A DNA stretch of 64,000 nt, taken from Legionella sainthelensi (GTDB lineage: Bacteria > Pseudomonadota > Gammaproteobacteria > Legionellales > Legionellaceae). The position numbers were made by a program, and so were the translations under genes. Shown piece after piece: positions 19,866 through 27,194 of this stretch; position 1 is the stretch's first letter, and every line of letters begins with the position of its first letter. Below the pieces are notes generated by a model. The model made no database searches and had not been told where the DNA came from. It saw only the letters and a program-made list of their open reading frames with translations. The stretch is taken from contig NZ_LR134388.1 of the NCBI RefSeq assembly GCF_900637685.1, positions 431,501 to 495,500 on the forward strand, written 5' to 3'.

Positions 19866-21176
19866 ATGACTATTTCGTTAAGTACAACAAGCCAAGAATT
19901 GATTTTCAAGTTGAGTCAGATCGACAAAAATTTTACTCAAATATTTAAACAAAAAACGGCAATTGATAGAGCTTCTTTATTGAAATGGCTTGAACAATCG
20001 CACTCGGTCACTGGGAGTGATGAGGTATTTTTTTTAATTGCATCGTTACAGACATCCTTGTTAAAAGACCTAAAGGAATCCTTAAATAATTCTTTAACGA
20101 AAAAAGAAAAGCCTAAAAAAAATAGCACCCTTTCAAAAGCAAAATTAGGGTTATTAGCTCTTGCGGGAACCATTTATTTTGGTTGTGAAGGTTTTGATGG
20201 TGTTACCGCGATTATGGGGATGTTTTCCTTTGTCCCTACTCTCGTTTTTTTTGTAGCAGGGACGTTATTTTCAATACTCTCCGTAATTGTATTTTACAGT
20301 TTTGATTTAGTTGAAATTTCTAAAAATTTGGGCGTCAAATCTTCTGATGCGCCAAAGTTGCTTGATGTTTTGCTGGATGAATTTAAACAAATAAAATTAA
20401 TTCGTGCGCGCCTTTCAAAATCGGCTTCTAAAACATGGCAAGAACTTGAACAAGACCTTGCGATTGCAAAAATGTTATTAAAAAGACATGAAGACTTAAA
20501 TGAAGCACGCTCCCAACTGAAGTTAGCATTAGAAAATCCTTATCTAAAGGCCGGAAAAATGATAACTGCAGGGCTTGCAGGAATTATTTTTTTTAGTGGT
20601 GGTTTTTTTGCAGGCCAAGCTGTTGCTTTGACCATCGCCGGGGCATTTTTACCGGTAGTAGCAGCTACAGCTTGGCCAATTATTGCTGTGGGTGTTGTTG
20701 TCGGTTTAGCTGCATTTAGTATTTATTGGTTTGTTGAGCGTCCTGGAATTGAAAACCTGATTCGTCGTTGGAAAGGATTAGACAAGGAAAAAATGGATCA
20801 ATTATGTAAATCGAGTGTTGTGGATCGAGAGACAGAAAAATTGCAAAATGTAATTCAAGGAATTGAAGAAAAGATTGAATTGCACCGTATTAATAAAACC
20901 GCCCAATCGCAAGTGCAGACACTAGTAGAGGAAGTCTCTCGTTTAAAGCAACAATTAGTACAAAAAAACACACACAAAATTCAGTTTCATGTAGCTCAAG
21001 CTGGTAATGATGAACTCATTATGGATAAGCAACGCATGAGCGTTAAGAAGTTGAATCATATTCAAGAAAGAAATTTATCACTACATGCCCAATATTCTCT
21101 TTTTAAATCAAAAGAAATTAAGCCAGCTACAGAAAATGTGACTCCTGAAAAGATACAGGCGCATAAAACTCTTTAA
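19866..21176 (+). CDS. Candidate Dot/Icm effector, two membrane segments plus coiled coil
   Basis: I start it at ATG 19866 (preceding TTG in frame), with AGGGGG just upstream: 436 residues. No known family recognised. Residues about 1-95 are soluble and Lys/Ser-rich at the end; 98-150 form a hydrophobic pair of helices; 155-235 are helical and charged; 238-300 form a second, Gly/Ala-rich hydrophobic pair; 310-400 look like a coiled coil (heptad-like stretch RETEKLQNVIQGIEEK, later SRLKQQLVQ). This layout is frequent among Legionella effectors that sit on host membranes. A PmrA-type promoter and a C-terminal tail with several Glu and Lys residues support the idea. A hairpin terminator follows. 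Effector status is inference. Confidence 0.7.
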   Translation: MTISLSTTSQELIFKLSQIDKNFTQIFKQKTAIDRASLLKWLEQSHSVTGSDEVFFLIASLQTSLLKDLKESLNNSLTKKEKPKKNSTLSKAKLGLLALAGTIYFGCEGFDGVTAIMGMFSFVPTLVFFVAGTLFSILSVIVFYSFDLVEISKNLGVKSSDAPKLLDVLLDEFKQIKLIRARLSKSASKTWQELEQDLAIAKMLLKRHEDLNEARSQLKLALENPYLKAGKMITAGLAGIIFFSGGFFAGQAVALTIAGAFLPVVAATAWPIIAVGVVVGLAAFSIYWFVERPGIENLIRRWKGLDKEKMDQLCKSSVVDRETEKLQNVIQGIEEKIELHRINKTAQSQVQTLVEEVSRLKQQLVQKNTHKIQFHVAQAGNDELIMDKQRMSVKKLNHIQERNLSLHAQYSLFKSKEIKPATENVTPEKIQAHKTL

Positions 21177-21223
21177 AACGGTTATGAAATTCTATTGACT
21201 GTAAAATCCCTGGCTCTCTAAGT

Positions 21224-21254
21224 GTCGCGCTTTATGCGCGACGTGCCGATTTTA
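21224..21254 (+). terminator. Probable terminator after the 19866 gene
   Basis: Stem GTCGCGC, loop TTTAT, GCGCGAC (7 perfect pairs, 21224-21242), followed by an AT-rich tract containing ATTTTATTTT. The T-run is interrupted, so efficiency is uncertain. Confidence 0.5.
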
Positions 21255-21315
21255 TTTTGCACTATCTGTTCTTATTCTCTTGGCTGCTTGATGCGGTCTC
21301 TCTTTAATAGGTTTA

Positions 21316-21357
21316 ATTTTCGAATATTTACAAATTTTCGAAAATAATTAATACTAT
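21316..21357 (+). promoter_or_regulatory. Putative operator/promoter of the GntR-led operon
   Basis: Perfect 12-bp palindrome ATTTTCGAAAAT (21334-21345) and an imperfect copy ATTTTCGAATAT (21316-21327), with centres 18 bp apart, lie over a possible promoter: TTTACA (21327-21332) and TACTAT (21352-21357), spacer 19. GntR-family proteins bind short palindromes as dimers, so autoregulation by the first gene is the natural reading. The promoter itself is weak by eye. Confidence 0.5.
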
Positions 21358-21386
21358 GCTCAGTTTTTAAATGAAGCATAATAAAA

Positions 21387-22097
21387 ATGATACGTATTCG
21401 TGAAAAACAATCAAAAGCAAGCATCGTTTTAGAAAAACTTCGTCAAGATCTTGTGAGTGGTTATTATAGTCCAGGTCAAAAGCTGCAAATGGAGCAGTTA
21501 AAAACAAGATATAATGTGGGATACAGTCCGTTAAGAGAGGCATTATCTCGATTAGTTGCGAATGGGTTCGTTAATCTAGAAGAGTTATGCGGTTTTTCTG
21601 TTCCTCTGCTGTCTCTAGAAGAATTATATGATCTCTATGCTTTGAGAATGGAGCTTGAAGCTCGGGCCTTAGAATTGTCAATGGTGCATGGCGATGCATT
21701 CTGGGAAGCTGAAGTGATTTCTTGTTGGCATCGCTATGCCAAATATCTTGATTCTCAGGCAGTAAATCCATTGGATCCAATAGAATGGAATGAGTTTCAA
21801 AAAGAATTTACTTTTACTTTGATCAAAGCCTGCCAGTCTCCTTGGTTACTTAAAATTCAAGACATGCTTTATGACCATTCTGCTCGTTATCGTTTTTTAT
21901 GTATGGGATTTCACCACAATAATAAAAAAGTACTGGCAGAATTTAAACAAGAAAATGAGGACCTCGTGGCTGCTGTTTTAGCGAGAAATAAGGAACAAGT
22001 CATTGCGCTTTCCCAAATTGGCTGGCAAAACTCGCTTGAGCTTATGGCAGATCGTTTAAGGATAAAAATTACGGAGCAAATCAATGAGCGAAAATAA
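21387..22097 (+). CDS. GntR-family transcriptional regulator (FadR/FCD-like)
   Basis: 236 residues. Residues 10-75 are a winged helix-turn-helix (KLRQDLVSGYYSPGQKL, then YNVGYSPLREALSRL, the classical GntR recognition region). The remainder is all-helical with LRMELEARALELS and a C-terminal HxxL-rich bundle typical of the FCD ligand-binding domain. It overlaps the next gene by 14 bases, so it is the first gene of the operon with the MetRS-like enzyme, and it probably controls that operon through the palindromes upstream. The ligand is unknown; FCD regulators usually sense small organic acids or amino-acid-like products. Confidence 0.9.
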   Translation: MIRIREKQSKASIVLEKLRQDLVSGYYSPGQKLQMEQLKTRYNVGYSPLREALSRLVANGFVNLEELCGFSVPLLSLEELYDLYALRMELEARALELSMVHGDAFWEAEVISCWHRYAKYLDSQAVNPLDPIEWNEFQKEFTFTLIKACQSPWLLKIQDMLYDHSARYRFLCMGFHHNNKKVLAEFKQENEDLVAAVLARNKEQVIALSQIGWQNSLELMADRLRIKITEQINERK

Positions 22098-23658
22098 GAA
22101 AAATTATCTACTTATTCCATCGGTGCCTACACCGAATGGGCGCTTACATTTAGGACATATTGGGGGCCCTTTTCTAAGTGTTGACATTCTTGCTCGATAC
22201 CTACGTACTCGTGGACATTGTGCCTGGATAATTTCTGGTACTGATAGCTATGAATCTTATGCAGCCGGGAAAGCTGAAGAAGAGAATAAAAGCCCAGAAG
22301 AAATAGGAAACTACTATCATCCATTAATCGCAGAAGATCTAAAGTTAATGAATATCGAAGTAGACCAATTCATTAATCCTCTGGCAGTACAGTGGAGTTT
22401 TTCTTATCAAGAGTGGCATGAGAAGATTTTTCAACAACTTTTAAATAATAAGTCAACATCCGTATTAAAGGAAAATATCCCTTGGAATGAAGAGAACAAA
22501 CGTTATTTGACAGGCTATTGGTTGCATGGAAACTGTCCTGTTTGTTTTAACAGCACCACAAGTTATTTTTGTGAAAATTGCGGCGCACATTTTCGTCCGG
22601 AAGAAATAATCCAAGAAAATAATACCCCACAAAAAGCGGTAGAAAATATTTTTTTACACCTTCCTCATCAAGTGGATTTGCGGTCCAAAGGAATAAATGA
22701 ATATATAGAAATGATGTTCGAAAACTATAGAATGCAACAAAATAATTTGTTTCGTCTAACAACTCATTGCGATTGGGGATTATCTGATCCTACTCATACG
22801 AATCATGATAGGACATTATTTAGTTATGGTTTTATATTTGCTTATTTTTTAATGTTTGGAGAACTTTCCGGGAAGTTAATGGGCATCAATAAAAATGCAT
22901 TTGCACATGATGCAGATGTAGTTACTATTTGTAGTTTTGGTATTGATAATGCTTTGCCATTTTTAAGTAGTGTATTGGGAATTAGTCACGGATGCCCGCA
23001 ATATAAGTCTTTTGATTATTACCTTGTTAATTATTTTTACTATCTTGAAGGCAGCAAATTTTCAACAAGTCGGCAACATATGATAGGTGTTGAGGATGCA
23101 ATCCATAGAAAAAAACTCTCTAGCGATATAATTCGACTTTATCTTTCCTCTTTAGATGTTCGTCATCAAACAGGTAATTTTGTGATCAATGATTTTGTTT
23201 CTTATTACAATAAAACCAGTGATTGGATTGAAACATTCATCATTCAGGGAATAGAGCACTTAGCTGATGTGAAATCCTACTTTTGTGATGAATATTTAAA
23301 AACACAACTTTATGAGTTATTCGCGATTCAAGCAAATTCATTACAACCGAATTGCTTTTTACCCCATATGGCAGTTCATTCTATTGATGATTGGCTCTTA
23401 TTAGGTAAAGGATTGAATCAGAAATCAGGTAATTACTTTTGGTGGTTAAAAGGATTGACTGTATTTATCTATCCATACATGCCCGAGTTAGGACAAACAC
23501 TTTGGGGTGGTTTAGGATATGAGGATTTACCGGTGATGAATGATTTTTTTGTTCCCCCAACTCGTTCTTTACAAAAATTTAAACTGAGAATCCAGCACAT
23601 TCATCAAGAGTTTCGAATATTCAAGGAGGAAGCCAATTATGAACCAAACGCATCATAA
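22084..23658 (+). CDS. Methionyl-tRNA synthetase-like enzyme, probable hydrazine-forming ligase domain
   Basis: 524 residues, class I synthetase fold of MetRS type. HIGH motif is HLGH (22-25) after PTPNGR; KMSKS counterpart is GSKFSTS (323-329); a zinc knuckle CPVC...CENC sits near 150-172. It lies in an operon with an N-hydroxylase and a cupin, so it is unlikely to be the housekeeping MetRS. In Spb40 (s56-p1) and Tri28 (triacsin), a cupin-MetRS fusion activates an amino acid, forms an ester with N6-hydroxylysine and rearranges it to an N-N bond. I infer the same here, with the cupin encoded separately three genes on. GGAG lies 7 bases before the ATG, inside the preceding gene. A plain MetRS paralog that charges tRNA is the alternative. 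Confidence 0.82.
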   Translation: MSENKKNYLLIPSVPTPNGRLHLGHIGGPFLSVDILARYLRTRGHCAWIISGTDSYESYAAGKAEEENKSPEEIGNYYHPLIAEDLKLMNIEVDQFINPLAVQWSFSYQEWHEKIFQQLLNNKSTSVLKENIPWNEENKRYLTGYWLHGNCPVCFNSTTSYFCENCGAHFRPEEIIQENNTPQKAVENIFLHLPHQVDLRSKGINEYIEMMFENYRMQQNNLFRLTTHCDWGLSDPTHTNHDRTLFSYGFIFAYFLMFGELSGKLMGINKNAFAHDADVVTICSFGIDNALPFLSSVLGISHGCPQYKSFDYYLVNYFYYLEGSKFSTSRQHMIGVEDAIHRKKLSSDIIRLYLSSLDVRHQTGNFVINDFVSYYNKTSDWIETFIIQGIEHLADVKSYFCDEYLKTQLYELFAIQANSLQPNCFLPHMAVHSIDDWLLLGKGLNQKSGNYFWWLKGLTVFIYPYMPELGQTLWGGLGYEDLPVMNDFFVPPTRSLQKFKLRIQHIHQEFRIFKEEANYEPNAS

Positions 23659-24964
23659 TAAAATTTCCGATTTACTTGGCGTGGGCATTGGTCCATTTAA
23701 CTTAAGTGTTGCCGCGTTACTGTCCACAACGGAAGCGATTTCCAGTATTTTTTTTGATGAGAATGAAGAGTTTGTCTGGCATCCAGGAATGCTTTTTTCT
23801 CATGCAGAAATCCAAGTCAGTTATTTAAATGATCTCGTTACTCTGGTTGATCCTACTAACCCGTATTCGTTTATTGCTTATTTAGCCAAGCATAAAAGAT
23901 TGTATCGTTTTATTAATGCCCAATTTAAAAATATATTAAGAACAGAGTTTAGCCACTATTTAAATTGGGTAAGTAATTCGTTACCTAACTTATTTTTTAA
24001 AGAACAGGTTGAAGATATTAGTTTTAATCAATCGCATTTCGTGATGAGTACGAACCGAAGAACGATCCGAGGCAAGCATCTTTTATTGGGTAATGGGTTA
24101 CAGGCAAAAATCCCTACTTGCGTAAAGAATTATATGGATAAAACTGTAGTGCATAATAAAGATTTTTTATTAAAACCGATGCATTGGCAGGGTAAAAGGG
24201 TCGCTATTGTTGGAGGTGGACAAAGTGGTGCTGAAATAGTCCATCATATTTTGTCTCAAGAAAATCAGCTGCCATTGGAATTGAATTGGATTTCAAGGCG
24301 AAGTCAATTGTTACCCATGGACACATCCTCATTTGTAAATGAGTTTTTTACACCAAATTATATGGAGTATTTTTTTCATCTACCTAAGAAGGAAAAAACC
24401 GTTTTATTACAGGAACAACTACTTGCTAGTGATGGTATTTCTTTTCATTTATTAAAAGCGATTTATCAAAAACTGTATAGTTTAGAGTTTTTGGAAAATA
24501 AGGGGCGATTTTTTAATTTTTGGCCTCGACATGAATTAATCCATATGAATAGGGAAGCTGATGGGCATCAGCTGTTGTTGCGTGATCTATCTACCATGGA
24601 AAGAAAATATATTCCCGCAGACATTGTGATTCTCTGTACGGGTTATCAATGGAGTTTTCCTTCTTATCTTTCTGCCCTTGCTGACAAGATACCCTTAGAG
24701 AATGGAAGGTTTTGTGTCAATCAGGATTTTTCTATTCTCTGGGATGGCCCTAGACAAAATCGCATTTATGTCCAAAATTCTGCCGCTCAGTCTCATGGAA
24801 TTGCTGAACCAAATTTAAGTGTTATGGCATGGAGAAGCGCAAAAATTATTAATAGCATTGCCCAATTACCCATTTATGATCTAGAAAACGAAAGTACTGT
24901 ATTAGATTGGGGGCGAAAATTATCTCATAACCATGAGGAGCAAAAATATGTCTCAATGGCTTGA
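23639..24964 (+). CDS. FAD-dependent L-lysine/L-ornithine N-hydroxylase
   Basis: 441 residues, IucD/SidA/PvdA family of flavin N-monooxygenases that hydroxylate the side-chain amine of lysine or ornithine using NADPH and O2. FAD motif GVGIGPFNLSVAALL (near 15-30), NADPH motif AIVGGGQSGAE (near 185-195), ILCTGY near 340, plus the family signature WHPGM...SYLNDLVTLVDPTNPYSF. It overlaps the MetRS-like gene by 20 bases and has a strong AAGGAGGA site 8 bases before its ATG, so the two are translationally coupled. Lysine is favoured as substrate from the pairing with MetRS-like and cupin genes. A hydroxamate siderophore role is possible, but no NRPS or IucA/IucC-type synthetase is nearby. Confidence 0.9.
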   Translation: MNQTHHNKISDLLGVGIGPFNLSVAALLSTTEAISSIFFDENEEFVWHPGMLFSHAEIQVSYLNDLVTLVDPTNPYSFIAYLAKHKRLYRFINAQFKNILRTEFSHYLNWVSNSLPNLFFKEQVEDISFNQSHFVMSTNRRTIRGKHLLLGNGLQAKIPTCVKNYMDKTVVHNKDFLLKPMHWQGKRVAIVGGGQSGAEIVHHILSQENQLPLELNWISRRSQLLPMDTSSFVNEFFTPNYMEYFFHLPKKEKTVLLQEQLLASDGISFHLLKAIYQKLYSLEFLENKGRFFNFWPRHELIHMNREADGHQLLLRDLSTMERKYIPADIVILCTGYQWSFPSYLSALADKIPLENGRFCVNQDFSILWDGPRQNRIYVQNSAAQSHGIAEPNLSVMAWRSAKIINSIAQLPIYDLENESTVLDWGRKLSHNHEEQKYVSMA

Positions 24965-25301
24965 TTTAAAAAAAAGCAAAGGCGATCTGGCGATGTTTTT
25001 TTCAAATTCCAAAAACATAGCTCCTGGTGTCAATGTGCATCCTATTAATTTCACCTTATCTCGTGTGCCAGCTCCTTTTCATACTACTTATTTTGAGGTC
25101 TTAAGTCAGTGTGAAACGCCATTGGATTCGCATCAAGAAAATGAAATTTGGATCGTTTTACAAGGGTGTGGCATTTTAAATTATGAGGGATCGTGCCATT
25201 ACATTAGTGCACATGATATTTTTTACTTTGCGGCGTTTAAAAAACATCAAGTGAAAAACCCTGGCAATGAGTTGCTTCTTATTTGCTCCATTTATTGGTA
25301 A
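24948..25301 (+). CDS. Stand-alone cupin, probable partner of the MetRS-like enzyme
   Basis: 117 residues from the ATG at 24948, chosen because GAGGAG sits 7 bases upstream; an earlier in-frame ATG (24933) lacks such a site. Single cupin domain: first motif DSHQENEIWIVLQGCG gives H62 and E66 (E64 in place of the usual second His), second motif supplies H100 (KKHQVKN). These could bind a metal. It overlaps the hydroxylase gene by 17 bases. In characterised hydrazine synthetases the cupin is fused to the MetRS-like domain and completes N-N bond formation; here both parts exist as separate, coupled genes. The assignment rests on context plus fold. Confidence 0.78.
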   Translation: MSQWLDLKKSKGDLAMFFSNSKNIAPGVNVHPINFTLSRVPAPFHTTYFEVLSQCETPLDSHQENEIWIVLQGCGILNYEGSCHYISAHDIFYFAAFKKHQVKNPGNELLLICSIYW

Positions 25302-25342
25302 GAGCTCATAGAATATTTTTGCTTCAGTAAGAGGAAGGTTTC

Positions 25343-25807
25343 ATGAATCAATATACGGTTAGAGGATTACAATCTAATGATAAAAGGAGTTGGTTACGAC
25401 TGTGGCAAGAATATTTAGAATTTTATCATGTGTTTTTGCTTCCTGCTGTAACGGATAATACCTTGGGTAAGCTGCTCTCAAATGATGGACATATGAGGTG
25501 TATTGTTTGCTGCGACGCCCAAGATGTTCCTGTAGGATTTCTGACATTAATACTCCATTTAAGTACCTGGAGTATCGCTCCAGAATGTTATGTACATGAT
25601 TTATACGTTAACCCCGCTCATAGGAACAAAGGTGTGGCAAAAATGCTTATGGATGAATTAAAGCAAATGAGCAAGTTTCAAAAATGGAGTAAGATTTATT
25701 GGCTAACTCAGATTAGCAATAATACCGCGCAAAATTTTTACAATAAAATTGGAACGAGCGAACCTTGGATTGTCTATGTGATGTCAGAATCACCCGTGGC
25801 TATTTAG
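25343..25807 (+). CDS. GNAT-family N-acetyltransferase
   Basis: 154 residues. Acetyl-CoA binding region HDLYVNPAHRNKGVAKML (motif A with R/QxxGxA-type loop: RNKGVA) near residues 90-110, and NNTAQNFYNKIG (motif B) near 130. Resembles diamine or amino-acid N-acetyltransferases of the SSAT-like branch. It begins 41 bases after the cupin with its own AGGAAGG site, so it is likely the last gene of the operon. It may acetylate the product or an intermediate, for export, self-protection or as a finishing step. An IS4 element was inserted 62 bases after its stop; further operon genes could have been displaced. Confidence 0.85.
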   Translation: MNQYTVRGLQSNDKRSWLRLWQEYLEFYHVFLLPAVTDNTLGKLLSNDGHMRCIVCCDAQDVPVGFLTLILHLSTWSIAPECYVHDLYVNPAHRNKGVAKMLMDELKQMSKFQKWSKIYWLTQISNNTAQNFYNKIGTSEPWIVYVMSESPVAI

Positions 25808-25869
25808 AGCCAATATTGAGAAATGATACAAGAGTTGATGAATCCAAAGACAAAATGGATGTTTCTCAA

Positions 25870-27106
25870 CTCTGTACTGGACAAAAAACCCTATGGAGTG
25901 GTTCTCCAAGCTGGATCAGGAATTAATTGATTAATAATATGTCTAAACTCTTTGATTTTATTATTTTTGTAGTTTGGTCTGGTTATTAAATCTCTAATAA
26001 GATCCAATCCATATCGAAAGAAACTATACTGAGGCCGTTTTTGCTTTCGGATTTTTTAATGGGAATGGCTTTTCTAATAGCTCGCCATTCACCTACTTTG
26101 TGGGCCCATGCAAAGGCGATGGCAAGAAAGGCAATGATTTTTTCAATACGTATTATTTGAGTCACATGCGTTTCCTCAAATCGAAACCCACGTCCTTTTA
26201 AAGATTGAAACAAAGATTCAATTTCCCAGCGGCGCAAATAACATGCAATTGCATTTTTGGGATGTTGGTTTGTTACAACAATCAAGAGCTCTTCCCGAGA
26301 ATTTTTACTCCCGGCCAAGTAAAGCGGTTGTCCGAATAAATGTACTCTCATGCCAAAAACCTGCTGTTGAAAAGGCTGAAGATGTGAAAATAGCTGGGCG
26401 GAGGTTTTAAATTTTTTACGTCTAATACAGATATCCATATTCCCTTTGATGCGTAAATAAAAGGGAATATTCTCTTCAATCAGCCATCCAATGAGCGTCT
26501 TATTAGTAAATTCTCTATCAGCCAGAACACCTTGTATACGTTCTTTGCCGAAGAGATTGATAAATCGCGAGATAAGAGCAATTTGTTCCTTTGCTGTCGT
26601 GTTGCCTGCTTTGTTTAATAGAGTCCAAAATAGTGGGATAGCAATCCCTTCATAGCAGACAGAAAGCATAAATATGTTTATTTTCGCTTTACCAAAAAAC
26701 CAATTCGTTCGGTCAATGCTAATATACAGTTTCTCGTTATTTGTAAAAAACAAATAGAATAACCACCGCGCTATTGATGTAAAATCAAATGTATAACCAG
26801 AAAAAAAACGATAAATTCGTTTATAGCGCGAATCAATCTCCGTTTCAGATGGCATGCTTACCGCAATTTCTCTGAAATTTATCGTCCGACAGATAAATAA
26901 GCCAACTAATGCTTGAGCAAAAAAATCAATTCGTGACTTGTGCCAATTTAATTGCTGCTTTAATATCAACTTCAACTCGCTGATTTCATTCATGTATAAC
27001 TCCTTTTTCGCGAATCGAAGTATACTTATTTAGTTTGATATCAGCGAGTTACCTTGCCTTCCTTCTGTATTCCCCTTTATTCCTTAATTTTTTGTCCAGT
27101 ACAGAG
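25870..27106 (-). mobile_element. Complete IS4-family insertion sequence, 1237 bp
   Basis: Perfect 19-bp terminal inverted repeats CTCTGTACTGGACAAAAAA (25870-25888, complement at 27088-27106) flank one transposase gene. The 9-base sequence GTTTCTCAA occurs directly outside both ends (25861-25869 and 27107-27115), a target duplication of the length known for IS4 elements. The element looks complete and recently acquired. Confidence 0.95.
25986..26993 (-). CDS. IS4-family transposase
   Basis: 335 residues, DDE/RNase H-like transposase. Candidate catalytic residues: Asp in YISIDRTNW, Asp in GVLADREF, Glu in YLRRWEIESLFQSLKGRG, the last forming the Y-R-E-K-like block of IS4 transposases. A single uninterrupted frame lies within intact inverted repeats, so the element may be active. 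It stands opposite to the operon upstream and to the phospholipase gene downstream. Confidence 0.93.
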   Translation of the reverse strand: MNEISELKLILKQQLNWHKSRIDFFAQALVGLFICRTINFREIAVSMPSETEIDSRYKRIYRFFSGYTFDFTSIARWLFYLFFTNNEKLYISIDRTNWFFGKAKINIFMLSVCYEGIAIPLFWTLLNKAGNTTAKEQIALISRFINLFGKERIQGVLADREFTNKTLIGWLIEENIPFYLRIKGNMDICIRRKKFKTSAQLFSHLQPFQQQVFGMRVHLFGQPLYLAGSKNSREELLIVVTNQHPKNAIACYLRRWEIESLFQSLKGRGFRFEETHVTQIIRIEKIIAFLAIAFAWAHKVGEWRAIRKAIPIKKSESKNGLSIVSFDMDWILLEI

Positions 27107-27130
27107 GTTTCTCAAAAGTGTTTAAACTTG

Positions 27131-27163
27131 CATAAGATTCACTTAATTTTTATCAGTTATACT
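27131..27163 (+). promoter_or_regulatory. Putative PmrA box and -10 of the PlcC-like gene
   Basis: CATAAGATT (7 of 9 to the half-site), CA, CTTAATTTT, 7 bases, TATACT (27158-27163), 31 bases before the ATG at 27195. It lies 25 bases outside the IS4 end, so the insertion left it intact. L. pneumophila cegC1 was named as an effector gene co-regulated by PmrA. Confidence 0.6.
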
Positions 27164-27194
27164 CTCTTTAATTTTATCTCCATCCGGTTTTTAT

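Noticed and set aside
22084..23658. Housekeeping methionyl-tRNA synthetase metG
   Set aside because: Operon context with regulator, hydroxylase and cupin, and the altered KFSTS motif, argue against it. A tree would settle it.
23639..25807. Hydroxamate siderophore biosynthesis as the role of the N-hydroxylase and GNAT
   Set aside because: No NRPS or IucA/IucC-type synthetase is present, the GNAT is only 154 residues and unlike IucB, and the MetRS-like and cupin genes fit the hydrazine route better. Kept as the main alternative, not excluded.
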